The notes beneath the pieces were generated by a model, which saw only the letters and a list, made by a program, of their open reading frames with translations, searched no databases and was not told the origin of the DNA. A stretch of 64,000 bases of DNA, taken from NCBI GenBank assembly GCA_029339505.1, contig JAQISU010000115.1, positions 3,807,001 through 3,871,000 of the forward strand, in the 5' to 3' direction. The DNA comes from Unio delphinus (lineage: Eukaryota > Mollusca > Bivalvia > Unionida > Unionidae). Made by a program: the position numbers and the translations under genes. Shown here piece after piece: positions 1-15,973 of the stretch; positions within the stretch are counted from its first letter, which is position 1, and each line of letters opens with the position of its first letter.

Positions 1-107
1 GCTGTTAGTACCATTTTTGTAAGTCTTTGGTATGACTCGGCCGGGGATCGAACCCACGACCTCTCGCTTCTTCGGCGAACGCTCTAACCACTAGGCCACC
101 GGAGCGG
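1..107 (-). repeat. tRNA-derived SINE, 5' head (copy cut by window edge)
   Basis: Read on the minus strand, the sequence has a pol III A box (TGGCCTAGTGG) and B box (GGTTCGATCCC) with tRNA-like spacing. It is almost identical to the head of the full SINE at 25044-25370. The 3' body and tail would lie left of position 1. It is a SINE and not a tRNA gene, because there is no complete cloverleaf and a second dispersed copy exists. Confidence 0.85.
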
Positions 108-1454
108 TTTATATATTTGGTAATTCACCCATTGCACTTTCAGAAACTGGTATTGTCTAGTTGGGCAAAATTTCATTTTTCCTATTTTAATGGTGTTATA
201 GATATTATACTTTAGACTAATTCAGGGATTTTGATCACAAGGGAGCGGTCATTTTAGTTAGCGGTGTCCTTAGATCATGTATATATTCCGTAAGTACAAT
301 ATCCAAAAAAATGTCAGCAACATTACATCAAAATAACATAGAGGTATGCCAACATTCTCTCCACTGTGCATGTTTAAAAAATGCAGACAACTTCACCCTA
401 CATACGCCACTCTCTCAAAAGCACGTCATAACTGGTGAGCACCCCAATGATGAAACAACTTTAATTTAATGTTCGCACTAACTCGTGTAAGGATTCAATT
501 ACGCATCATTGTTATGGGAACTTGAAGCTTTATTAGCCAGAAACAGCAAATCATATTGACATTCGCTTCGCGTTGGTCAAAATGAGGTTTACTGATTCAT
601 GAAATTTCATATTCACCTCATCAATGGTTCATAATTGTATAAACGGTATTCAATTGTTTTGTTTCGTGATTTTTGCAATAACTGATGTCAGTGGTGGGAC
701 CCGCCATATCCGATTTATTTATAGAATATAAACAGACGGGAATGTGTTGTTTAGGAGAAAACTATAGTTGAAAGTAATACAAATGAAAGAAACAGTGATA
801 ATATATATTTCAAGCAAACATTTGCAGATTAATTCTTTGCAAAGGAAGATTGACCAGTTATACTTTCCACAATACTCAAAACAGAGAATGCCTGCTTCGC
901 TTGCAGGCAACAACAACCAAAGATAATCGCTACTTAATATTCAAAGGAGTGCCTGTCTTTTTTTTACAATTAGCTCAGTAGAGTAATAATACAGTTAAAT
1001 GTCAAAGGAAACAACGAAATCAGATGTGTCCTAATTAATTAGTAAACACATGTAACGAATGCCAAACACTTCCACTCGTAAACATTTACAAATTGTGCTT
1101 CATAATTCGAACCCAAGCCGATTTTGAAAGTAAGCCTACGTTGAAATAAACATTCATCTACTACCACACAACTTTTAAGATTTATATCAAATGTTAGCAG
1201 TTTATGATTGGCTGATTTTGGAGGACATCTTACTTTTCGAGTTAGATACAATTTCGAGTAAAATATTATTATATAAAGGGACATTGTTTACGTGTGAATT
1301 TGACAAGTGACATTATTTCTGTATATATGAATTTACGTACGTACGTACGTGACAAGTGTCACTGTTTATATATATAATCATGCTCGATGCTAAAATTAGA
1401 TATTAGAATACAGTTGTGAACTCGTGGGTTTATTCTGTGAAAGCATTAATTCCA

Positions 1455-1640
1455 ACTTAAATTGCATACATTCAGTATATGAAATCTTAAATTGCATACA
1501 TTCAGTATATGAAATCATACGTTTCCTCACCAGAGTTAAATTGCATACATACAATATAAGAATTCATACGTTTCCTCACCAGAGTTAAATTACACGCATA
1601 AAGTAAATGAAATCTTACGTTTCCTCCTCAAGTTAAATTA
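1455..1640. repeat. Imperfect tandem repeat, about 60-bp unit
   Basis: Units containing AAATTGCATACATTCAGTAT and CATACGTTTCCTCACCAGAG recur about three and a half times with substitutions. Simple local duplication, no coding potential. Confidence 0.75.
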
Positions 1641-2067
1641 CTGGGTGACACCACAATGACAATACAATTTTTGATTTTTGTGTGTTCATGAGGTGGGGTA
1701 ATGGGGGGTGTCAACAGGAGTTACCGTTACTATCTATAAAATGTTAGAATGTTTTTGCAGCAAGGAGGTCCATGGGGTTAACACCATGAGTTACTGCACT
1801 GGGTGACACCAACCATAGTGACGCCACTGCTTTTAAGAGCACAACGTCATATGCATTGACTGGTTCGAATCCTATCGAGAGCAGCAAATAACATATAGTG
1901 GACGGCTAATTTCCAGGATAGGATTCATTTGTTGGAAGACTTAATTAATTAATTATTAGAGTATATTTAGTTGGCATCATGTATGCATATGTCTATACAC
2001 ATTGAGCTTTTTGTCTCTGTAAAAAAACACATACATTTCAAACTTTACGTGAAAAACCTCACCTAAA

Positions 2068-2385
2068 TTGTTATTAATTGCTTATTAATTGTTATTAATT
2101 GTTATTAATTGCTTATTAATTGCTTATTAATTGTTATTAATTGCTTATTAATTGCGTATTAATTGTTATTAATTGCTTTTTAATTGTTATTAATTGCTTA
2201 TTAATTGTTATTAATTGCTTATTAATTGTTATTAATTGTTATTAATTGCTTATTAATTGCTTATTAATTGTCATTAATTGCTTATTAATTGTTATTAATT
2301 GCTTATTAACTGTTATTAATTGCTTATTAATTGTTATTAATTGCTTATTAATTGTTATTAATTGCTTATTAATTGTTTTTAATTA
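2068..2385. repeat. AT-rich minisatellite (TTATTAATTGC family)
   Basis: About 300 bp made of alternating TTATTAATTG and CTTATTAATTG blocks of 10-11 bp arranged in higher-order units. Variants such as TTTTTAATTG and TCATTAATTG mark older copies. Confidence 0.9.
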
Positions 2386-3252
2386 AAATAAATGAGCATT
2401 AGTTTACTCGTTTAGATTCATGTATGTCAAAGTTTTAAAAAAAAAGGTTTTTGTATGGTCCAACAACAGAAAGTGTTTGACACGCTTAAAACATATAGTG
2501 GCAGTTAAGTCTAAAATGGGCCTTTCCCAAAATAGCCTCCACCAAACTAGGAAATATCCCAAAAATTAGATGTACCTGTAATACAAACCCAGATAGCGCT
2601 TTGATTGTACGGTCTCTAATTCCATCTCTCGTAGTTTTAACCGATGAAGAGTTGAAAGAGAAAAATAACAAAACATTACTTTTGATAGAAACAGTAAATA
2701 TCTCCAGCTCAAGAAGCTACATTGGTTTCTAGACTTTATTTTCCAGTCTGTGTGCGTTTAATACTGGAATAAATACGGTGCCCTTCCCTTTTCATTAGCG
2801 CTGCTCTATAATTCTCACATTCCAAGGTTCCTGTGTTATTGATCAAATACAATATATTGACGAAGTGCAGGTGTTTATTCTTAAAGTGTATGTAGCGACG
2901 CTCCACGGGGAATCATACGTCGGAATAATAGAACTTAATACAGACACCTTTGACTGTAATTAGCAGTCTAAATGGCACACAGACGATAAGAACCTGAATA
3001 TCAAGAAATAAAACCGTTTGTGTCTACGAAATGTTTCTTAATTGGCGTAATAGTTCAAAAAAGGAATTCTGAACAGGCGTAATTGATACAACAGTTCAAG
3101 AACTGGATGGATTTTGTAGCATATTACTGCCTTAATAGCCATCTTGAATAATGCGAATAGTGAGTGTTCGAAAGAATTTTGTATTTAATCAGTCATTAAG
3201 TTTTAAAACAGAATTGGAAACCTGTTTGAGTGAAGGCTCAAAGAAAATGTCC

Positions 3253-3500
3253 AGATGAATCCAACTGTCAAAACCTGACCTTAATAAAAAAACCAATAAG
3301 ATTTTTATATTATTTTCGTTAAATGATTTTTTTTAGATGAATCCAACTGACAAAAGCTGACCTTAACCAAAAACCAATTAGAATTTGATATTCTTTTCGT
3401 CATATGACTTTTTTCTTCTTTTTTTTTAGATGAATCCAATTGGCAATAGCTGACCTTAACCAAAACCCAGTAAGAGTTATATATTCTCTCCATCAAATGA
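3253..3500. repeat. Three degenerate tandem units, about 83-93 bp
   Basis: The phrase AGATGAATCCAACTG followed by GACCTTAA and an AT-rich tail ending in CGTTAAATGATTTT recurs starting near 3253, 3336 and 3429. Open frames over it are repeat artefacts. Confidence 0.75.
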
Positions 3501-3616
3501 TTTTTGTTTTCTTCTTTGCAGAAGCCCGTTTTTTACACAAATTTCAAATATGGTCTAACCTAGTCAAATGTTAATTCTCATTTATGGCATTAAAAAGTTT
3601 ATTTCATTACAACTAG

Positions 3617-3938
3617 CCGAGGTCTTCCGAAACGTAGTTAACTTACCCTAAATGATGTACTGAGGTCTTCCGAAACGTAGTTAACTTACCCTAAATGATA
3701 TACCGAGGTCTTCCGAAGCGTAGTTAACTTACCCTAAATGATGTACCGAGGTCTTCCGAAACGTAGTTAACTTACCCTAAATGATATACCGAGGTCTTCC
3801 GAAGCGTAGTTAACTTACCCTAAATGATGTACCGAGGTCTTCCGAAACGTAGTTAACTTACCCTAAATGATGTACCGAGGTCTTCCGAAACGTAGTTAAC
3901 TTACCCTAAATGATGTACAGAGGTCTTCCGAAACGTAG

Positions 3939-3960
<22 letters not shown>
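3617..3960. repeat. 43-bp minisatellite, 8 copies, carrying a splice-donor motif
   Basis: Eight copies of a 43-bp unit (GAGGTCTTCCGAAACGTAGT plus TAACTTACCCTAAATGATGTAC) repeat with only a few substitutions. The right-most copy overlaps the 3' end of homeobox exon 3. On the minus strand each unit contains AGGGTAAGTTAA, so the array multiplies a consensus 5' splice site. The high identity points to recent amplification. Confidence 0.9.
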
Positions 3961-7292
<3,332 letters not shown>

Positions 7293-9287
7293 TTTAACGG
7301 CACAAAATCATTCGCCCAGGTGCGTCATTTTATATATGAATTTAGAAGAAACCTTAGAAACAATATTACAAAGGTGTCTGTCGTGAATTTTATTTCTTGA
7401 TGTCCATTTAAAATCAAATATCCGGGCTTGCAGCCGTTCTTTTTGGAGAGGACGGGCGAACGGATATACAATTTCATGTTCATTTTAAGTTATTACTGAG
7501 AATACCAAATCACAGAACGCCACAATCTCATTTTCCAACCTTCTTGAAAATTGTTGGCTTCATCGTATTAGACAAATATCAAAATAGAATGAAGAATAGG
7601 GAAATTGCTTGTGTTTGATCTCCACAAAAAGTTTTCATTTGCTAGAATTATATGGGCAATTAGTGTCATAAATACTGCAACTTAAACGCAAGATCGGAAC
7701 TTTTCTCTAGCGCGCATTTCTATGGCTACTCAAAGAGGAAATGATGGCGATTTGAGAAGTGGTGAATAGCTCTTGTTTATACATTCACTTGTAATATTGG
7801 CCAAAGAAATTCGACGGAATTGGCATCCTGGACAAGTTTTATTTATTCTACGTCAGTAGGAGATTAATTTGAACTCGATGAAGAATAGGAATGTGGTTTG
7901 ATTGATTATATCGGTGTATCGGTGTAGATTTTTAAATTTTCGTCAATATGTGCTGAAATATCTTACGTAACATGTTTCAGGTAATAACGAAATGAACAGA
8001 CTTTGCCAGCTTTTTCCATGCATTATCTTAATTTTGTATGATGGGATCTGTATATTTTAAGCCTTAAGTTATTTGTCGAAAACCATGCAAGTTTGATGAA
8101 GCAGAATAGCGGTTAACCAATTAAAATACAATTAAAAAGGAAATAATTTTGTGGGGAAATGGAAATGGCAGGAAGATAAATGTGTTGCACTGTTGTTGTG
8201 TTTTTAAATAGTAGCTCTGTATGCATTTGCCTGCTAGCCCATTTTGTTTCTTTATACCTGCTCTGTCTCCTTTTGCATGCCGGCCCTGTCAGCTTTTTAT
8301 ATCGGTTCTGTCTTTTTTTCCATGCCGATTCTGTCTGGTTTTTGCTTACGTGCTTTTTCGGCTTTTGCATATAGACCCGTCTGACATATGAACTCAAATA
8401 TTATTCTACACCATCGTCTGTGAAGTAGAAAACGGGTACGACTTTGTTTTGACTTGATTTCCATTTCCTCACAAAGCGCTTACCTGAGTGGGCACCCAAA
8501 TTTAACGTGCATGTTTGAATGATGGACAAATTTAAATGTACACAAAAAGTTTATATGTTTGAACTTTATTTATTTTGTTAAGTATTAATATTTCGGTCCA
8601 TACAACATTATGAATACAATATTTTTGGTATTTGATATAAAAGCATTTTTAAATACAAATACACAGTATTTTAATGAGGGTTACCTTGGGTTATATTCCT
8701 TAGGCAATTGAGTTTACGAGATACTCTCCATGACATGTGTACATGATACGGGAGGTCTCACTGGATACTTTCGTTTTTTGATACCTCACTATTTTTTAGG
8801 GTGAAAGGCATGAGCCTAATTATCACAATCCATGAATTTTAAATTCACACATAAGCTAAATCTGTAATGTGGCATACATTTAGGTTGAGTTAGGCTTGAA
8901 AATGGGTTGACTTGTTGGTGACTGCCTGTCACAGTTAGACTAGCACTGAAGATCAAATACGTAACTTGGGCGGCAAATGAGCAGCCGATGTGGCTTACGT
9001 ATTTACATGTGTCTGCTACAGAGATAAATATTTTAAAATCAAGATGGTTGATGAAACGTATTATAATTTGTTATAGTACTTGTGAACTTTATTTATGCAT
9101 AAGGCACATACTTATTCTTTTAGCTGTCTTGTCACAGGAAAATATTCAAAATAGCTCTTTCCTGTAAAAAGTGAATGCAGAAAAGAGGGGTTGGTGGCAG
9201 TGTTATGTTCAGTATAAAAGCCACTAGTTGCATAAGGAATTAATGTCAATACCTCAGTCAGATTCTTACAAGCATCCTTTCAACAAA

Positions 9288-9512
9288 AAATCATTAGTTA
9301 GTTTATATTGTATCCTTAATGTATTATTGTTATCATTTATTCTGCATCATTAGTTAGTTTATATTGTATCTTTAATGTATTATTGTTATCATTTATTCTG
9401 CATCATTAGTTAGTTTATATTGTATCTTTAATGTATTATTGTTATCATTTATTCTGCATCATTAGTTAGTTTATATTGTATCTTTAATGTATTATTGTTA
9501 TCATTTATTCTG
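9288..9512. repeat. 56-bp tandem repeat, 4 copies
   Basis: Four nearly identical copies of a 56-bp unit beginning CATCATTAGTTAGTTTATAT and ending in CATTTATTCTG. Only about one substitution separates the first copy from the others. Confidence 0.92.
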
Positions 9513-11372
9513 CTGTAGGTCATCATCTTATGAAAATTTGCCCAAACTGTCGAATGAGACCTGAGTTACTCAACCAACTCCCACCAACCCCATTGTCACT
9601 TTCTTACCTCGCTGTATGTAGCAGACAGACGTACAAAGGTATTGTATATTGTCCTGATAATTAAAGTGTTCAATTGTTGACGTCATCTGATATTAGTTCA
9701 GGAACGTATTGTGGCATTTTCTCAAAGAAATGGAAAAGTTGCCTGAAAACTGAAACAGTAATGGAAATAAACCAGAATGAATCAATATATAACCCCCCCT
9801 CTCTCACCGTGTGTGCGTGTGCCTGTGTATGTGCGTGCGTGTGTGATCTCAGTAACTATTCAAAAGAGGTAACCACAGAAGGAAACAATAATATACATTT
9901 GCCAACGTAAGTGTTCATATCTAAATTATTCCTTTTCGACGTTACATGGAATATTCTATCCTTTTCTAATCAGACATCGCCCCACCGATCAGAGCAGTGC
10001 CGAATAAAAGTTGGGGTGCAGAGGAGAACCTCGTTGCCAGGGATATGATTAGAAGTGTTTTAATAAACCAGATATTGATCCAAACCGCCTAATACTTAAC
10101 CTAGTATACCGAATATACTCCGTTATTGATCAAGAAATAAACACATATAAAGAAGGTTTAAGGAAAGCTTTTAAAGTGTATTTGCAGAATTATATTTTAT
10201 GTGGCTCGGATCGAAACCCTCTGACCTAAAAAAGCTTTAATCAGCCGCTAGACTAGAATGGAGACGGTGATAATTTCCTGACTACATTTTCAGTTGTGCT
10301 GATTTCAGGTCATACTGCCATTTAAATTGTTTATGGATATATGACCCATGCTAGATTAGAACCTAGATGGTTTTCTAACCGTTCAGGCAAATGTACCTCT
10401 AGAAATATGTCGCCTGACATATTTACGTGAATAACTTTTGTCGTCCATTTAAGTTTTCTTGTGGCTGGGTGGGAACAACCAAACAAAATGATTCCAATTG
10501 TTGTTCCTCTGTGTCATGTTTCGAAATGGATAATGTTGTTAGTATTCGATTATTCTCTTTCTTTAAACTTTAACGTTTTGACAAGTTTTATAATGCACTG
10601 TAAATGTCGTTATATGTGGTTGTGATAATAGACATCTAAGCCGATACTTATATTGTGATCACGGTGTGTCAGAGTTGGCGAGTCCGCACAAAATACCTAG
10701 CAATCGACAACCGGAAGTGGGCGGATGGTGGGAGATGTATTCTTGTGGAACAAAATCGTATTATATAATAAAGACTTATTATCTTATCTTCAAAATGAGA
10801 ATGCACCAGTACAATGACCAAGCTTTTATTTACAATGTTTACTTTCGTTACAGTAATCCTTTGATAATTCAATATTCTCGAATTGTAACAATCGCCTGAC
10901 GAAATAAAAATCGAATTAACCGACAACCACCTCCACCCTCCCAAGAATATGTTGTACAGTTAAACAACCTGACCATACACAAAAAACGGGTGTCATACAT
11001 TCGGGATGAGTTTTGTGTTTCTAACTTGGCTGTCTTGAGTTTTCCAAGCAGATGTTTTATTTTAGGGTAAATGGATGTATCCTTGTTTATACGTATTTTA
11101 TATGAGAAGTTCTATAATTCTTTCATTTTTTCGATTTTAATGTTTACCTGTATATAAACATGCCACTATTTATGTATGCCCGTCGCTTCTCGTTTTTTTT
11201 TTCCTTCAAGTTAGTACGACTACACTCACTCTATCGATTATACAGCAGTGAATTTGATAATGATGATGTTAGTGGTCATTATCTATTACATCATTTTGAT
11301 TCTCAGTTTTGCACTGTTAATGTCTACGTCTAGAGGTCCATATAAATTGCATATCAATCTCCACTTCCTCTT

Positions 11373-11524
11373 ATTGCGATAAAATACGATACAATCCATT
11401 TCGCATATTACACTGTAACACGGCTATAGTAAAATTATTTTGATATTGCGATAAAATACAATACAATCCATTTCGCATATTACACTGTAACATGGCTATC
11501 TTGGTTTTTAGCAAAATTATTTTG
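11373..11524. repeat. Direct duplication, about 70-80 bp
   Basis: The segment starting TATTGCGATAAAATAC and containing CATTTCGCATATTACACTG occurs twice in tandem. The second copy carries a short insertion before AAAATTATTTTGA. Confidence 0.85.
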
Positions 11525-12240
11525 ATAACTTGTTCGCAGTTGTCACTCAGTTCAACATGTGTTATTTATGTTGAAATTATTTAGGCCATGGTAAACACTT
11601 GAGATAACGAACAGTTATTACATTCCTCTCACACACACTTTCTCTTCTCCTTTATTGCTTGATAATTTCCATTTATATAATAGTATTTTGTTTTGAGTAC
11701 AACTCATTTTGAATTTCCATTGCCATTATGGATTCATGTAGAAAGGGACTTTGCAATTGGGTTGTCTTTTTTCATTGCTTGTACCATGTATGGTTTCATC
11801 ATTAATTAATGCATGTACGTTGTATTCGCAAAGTTGATTATAATGTAGTAAAACATAACTTTCTGAAATTAAACGAAGTCAAGGCACCAACAATGGTTTA
11901 GTACTGCGTCAAGTTCATCCATATTGCTGGTTATAAACACCAAAATACAAGCATACTCTCATCATCTAAAAATTATACAGGCACATCGGTATCTAATTAA
12001 TACAGTTATTGTTGAAACGCAATTCGGACAAGCGAATAGAAACCATGTGTTCCGCATTAATAAACCCGAACCAATGTCTTGATTTCCTAAGAGAGTGTCT
12101 GTCTACGGGTGAATCGTTAAATGTAAGGCAGAAACAAATATGATATTGTAAAGCAAATATATAGTTGTAAATCGAAGGGAATATTCTTCTTTGCGACATT
12201 CTCATGGGGAACGATAAAAGAAAATTAATGTACCGTGTCT

Positions 12241-12242
<2 letters not shown>

Positions 12243-12307
<65 letters not shown>
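12243..12307. repeat. (TA)n microsatellite
   Basis: About 65 bp of TA dinucleotide in host intergenic DNA. Confidence 0.97.
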
Positions 12308-12310
<3 letters not shown>

Positions 12311-14712
12311 GTTTATTCGTTAAAGGAATTTTACAAAATCATTTTGCTCACATTAATTTATCGCACAATTGTCATTATTAAAGACTGCATGCTCTTTTCA
12401 GATGAATTTTCTGGTGACTAATTAAATTCCATTTTGTGATGACCTATCGAGTACCGGGAAAGAGGATTGGCTATTTGGCAAAAGTTTAGTATTAGAAGTG
12501 AATTAAAGGATATATCATGTATACCTATGTAATCATATTACGGAAACGAGAAGACCCAATAACTGTAGATTGAAGAGGAAGCAAATATACATGAAACAGA
12601 TGACGAAGGAAGGCGACTGACGTCATCGTTCAGGACAGCTCTGTGGCAGAGTGCCTTTCCAAAGTGAGGAAAGTCTCTTCTCGCATAAGTTGTAGTCCAG
12701 CCGCGTATATGTCACACGAGACGTTTGGTGGCAGCGGCTGGATTTTCCTATTAAATCCTGTCAAACTTGCAAAATCTGATGTTCATTCTCACAGGGTCTG
12801 CATCATCACGAATGACATAAAACGGCGGCGTGTCTCTGAAAGCTTTATGAGCAATTTTCCAGATGATGTAATCCTGATGTTAAATAAGGAAGATCCGTCT
12901 TATATATATATTTGTTAGTATGGTTTAAGTATCAACGAAATCATCTATCAATAATAAAAACTTAGTTTTCTCACAAAACCACAAAATGGGTTCATAAAAC
13001 GCATGCCACAAATATTTGTGTTATAAATTGATCTTTTTCTAATTGTGGTCTAAAACAATATATGTTGAAAATGTTCGATTTTCCAACAGCTAAACATTGC
13101 AATTTATTGACAGTGACAAATAATTCTATCTTTATATCTAATGATGATGTTGTTAAAGATGATAATGAGGAGGACCTCGTGAGAGATGCACAGTGTTACC
13201 GGTACACCGGTTTGCATCGATACTTAACCACGGTACTTTTTCACTGTACCAAAACTTCGATAGTTTCTGCAGTAAAAATGCAGGGAAATTCCCGAATAAC
13301 CTTGAGTTTAGTGCTCTTAATAACATGTTTTCGTTTCACATGACAAAATAATTAAACTTGTTTTTATCAATTTAATTTTGTATTACGACTTTTTGGCCAT
13401 AATCAAAATAATAGAAAGATACAAAACCAGTAAGTTTTGTAAACGTTACAACTAATAAATAATAAAAGTTATAAACGAAAAATTGAGTGCAACTTGTATT
13501 AATATAAAGTGATTCCAAACTAATTATGAATAGTTATATTAATGTCGAAGAAAATGAAACGATACGTATAAAACTTCACAACCGTGTCGTTTTCAAAATG
13601 GCATTGGCCTAAACTCGTCAAGTAACTCACAATAGTTCAGTTGTATTATAGTTCATTAATCACTTTTTGTTTCCACTGAACAATCTTAACGAATGTTTTC
13701 CTCTCAAACAATTTCTAAATACAAAATAAAACACGTCTGCAGAATAGATGTTACAACAAGAAGAGAAGAAAGAAGAAAACCAAAACTCGATTTCATTTTC
13801 TTCTTCCTCAGCTAGTCTGGTTCGTTCTTTTTCCTTTTCCTCAGCTTGTCTAGTTCTTTCAATTTCCTTGGCCTGTATATTTTTTTCTTATTCTACCGCC
13901 TTTTGTTCACTATATTACTTGAGACATCGCTATACTAATTCCGCTAATTGAGTCACTTCATAACCTAATTCGTCTTTACCATTAGACTTAAACTCTTTTG
14001 TTGGGTTTTTATTTTGTTTGTTTGTATTTTTTCGTCGCTGCTTTTCTTTCATAATTTATTTCAGCTTGAACTCAGCTATATAAATATAACCAGTCTAACC
14101 AATCTGACCAATCACTGCAATCCTCTTGAACCATCTTCATGTACATATAGGTTGCAGGCAGCATTAAATTAAATTAAAAGTAAATAAAACATTAAAAGCA
14201 ACTAAAACACAAGAAGTCTGTGGTTCTTAAATGTAATTCAAAATCGTATATCTAGATGGGAAATTTAAACGCAAACAACTTTTATTTAAGACAATAAAGG
14301 AATGTAACGCCCGCTTATGAAAAACGTACGAATACAGTTAATCCAAAGAAAGCCAGGCACATTTTATACAGTATCTCACTACAATCTCTTTCGTTTACTA
14401 AAGCAGATGGATTGATATTGCTCTTTAAAATATGGCAAGCGATTAAATATTTGACAAAGTAACTATTTAGATTATACATATTATCAAATTTAAAGCTTCA
14501 ATGGACACGCATCAAGTTGGAAAAAATGTTTTGACCCACATGGTAGTCCAGGTGAAGGAATGTTAATGATGTTATGGTAAAATATTCAACAACAACAACA
14601 ATATCCTTTATGCAGATATGGTAACTTCATATGCATTTCAGATTCATATTGTAAAGTTATAGGAATTGCATGCAGTAAATGAAATAAGTGATGAAAGTAA
14701 ACAAATTTATTG

Positions 14713-15020
14713 ATATTGTAATAAATTTTAAGTATGCGCATTTGAGAGCGCCCCGTTTTTAAGCAATTCTTAGATTTATTTGTGAGATTATTGGGATTCG
14801 GCGCCATGGAAATATTCCTAGCGCGAAATAATTAGCCACTTAGTAGGAGCAAACGTCACGGAGCCGAGTGTAAGTGAGTTTGAACTATGCTAGGGATCGC
14901 TAGTAGTGAATTTAGGTCCAAACCGAAAGACTGTCCCTGGTGTAACATAGTCCGTATTAAAATCTAGAGGTGTATAATATTGCTGTGGTTGAGATGGCAG
15001 TGTTTAAACCAGTAAATTAC
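14713..15020 (+). repeat. Dispersed repeat family, copy A (about 310 bp)
   Basis: Collinear, same-strand similarity to 36573-36881: shared blocks include TATTGTAATAAATTT, GTATGCGCATTTGA, AATAATTAGC, CTAGTAGTGAA, ATTAAAATCTAG and AACCAGTAAATT. The substitutions and small indels suggest an old, probably non-autonomous interspersed repeat. No coding region and no terminal repeats were recognised. Confidence 0.8.
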
Positions 15021-15711
15021 ACAATGGAATCAACAAGTTGGGACTTGGTAAATACCCTTTATGTATCCATAGTGGACAAAATACGTAGTTATATAAGCGT
15101 AATACGCCGGTAGAAGTGTGCATGGACTGACCTAGGGTGGCGAAGTTAAATAGTTCCCATTGAGAAAGGGGATACTAGTGTATTTTCTATGGCATAACCG
15201 GCTGGTGGAACGGAAATCTGATGATAATTAAGAAAAACCATGCAAAGGCGCTCTTAATGGACTTTTGGGCAAGTTGTTTCATCTGTGGTCTCCAACTGAT
15301 TAGAGTAAAATTTAGTATATAAAAGGAGACACGTCTGACTTTCCAATTTACAACTCAAGTTGTATGGAAATCTTTGGAAATTTGGGGAAAACATATGACT
15401 TCCAGCGGGATTCGCGCCAGGGTTTTGGCACCGCTCGGTCAAGTGAATACCCCTGTGCGTGTAACAATATGTAATAGTGATTTAACGATGGTTAGTTTGA
15501 CAAAAGATTCAAATTCGCAAAACTAGAAACAATCTTACAAGTGATGTAGACCTTAGTATAATGTTTGATTAATCTTAAACCAATTAAATTAAACCAATTA
15601 ATCTTAAACCACCACACTTACCTAAAATGTGTGGAATCATAACGTCGTAAAATATCAAATAATGTCGTTTCTTTTTCTCCAAATAAATTTTGTTGTGAAT
15701 CATACTGTTTT

Positions 15712-15922
15712 AGCAGCAGAGGGGGTGAATCGGACAACTTTTTTTTTTGGTTATTTTTTATTATACCTTTAAAACGGTACGAATAGACCCTTCTCGCGAA
15801 AAAATAAGTCTCCGACCCTTATGATTGTTCGCGTTTTCGTTGATGTCGCAACGTCGTTGTCACTCACCCTCTCTGCTGCTAGAACTTTCAGTTCTAGGTT
15901 AACCGAATATTTGATCAAGTCC
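15712..15922 (+). repeat. Element 1 left terminal inverted repeat
   Basis: Matches the reverse complement of 32053-32262 with a handful of differences. The outer 169 bp (15712-15880) form a module that begins AGCAGCAGAGGGGGTGA and ends with the near-complement TCACCCTCTCTGCTGCT. Next come a perfect 6-bp hairpin AGAACT-ttc-AGTTCT (15881-15895) and a vestigial copy of the ATPase 3' end. Confidence 0.95.
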
Positions 15923-15973
15923 TTACTACGACGAAAATCCTTTCAGGATGAAAGTCCTTAGGACGAAAATCAT

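Larger units (their letters stand above)
108..3600. other. Host non-coding DNA, downstream side of the homeobox gene
   Basis: No convincing coding region is seen on either strand. The short open frames here lack family motifs and fall in AT-rich DNA. The stretch holds three tandem repeats, listed separately, and otherwise looks like intergenic or intronic sequence. If the homeobox gene continues past its third exon, later exons would lie here, but none was recognised. Confidence 0.5.
7293..15711. other. Host non-coding DNA upstream of the homeobox gene
   Basis: Both strands were read and no coding region was recognised. Open frames are short, AT-rich and without family motifs. The interval presumably contains the promoter of the homeobox gene (not identified), several tandem repeats and one dispersed repeat, listed separately, and the integration site of element 1 at its right end. 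Confidence 0.5.

Noticed and set aside
1..107. Possible tRNA gene
   Set aside because: A and B boxes are present, but the same sequence is repeated as the head of a SINE with a CAAA tail at 25044-25370, and no complete tRNA fold is seen.
2068..2385. CRISPR-like regular repeat
   Set aside because: Units are contiguous without unique spacers, and the DNA is from an animal nuclear genome; it is a minisatellite.
2486..2671. Possible fourth homeobox exon
   Set aside because: No OAR-like motif, and no splice acceptor could be paired in phase with the exon 3 donor.
9674..9910. 78-codon frame rich in Cys-Ala
   Set aside because: It covers a TG-rich simple repeat and has no family resemblance or splice context.
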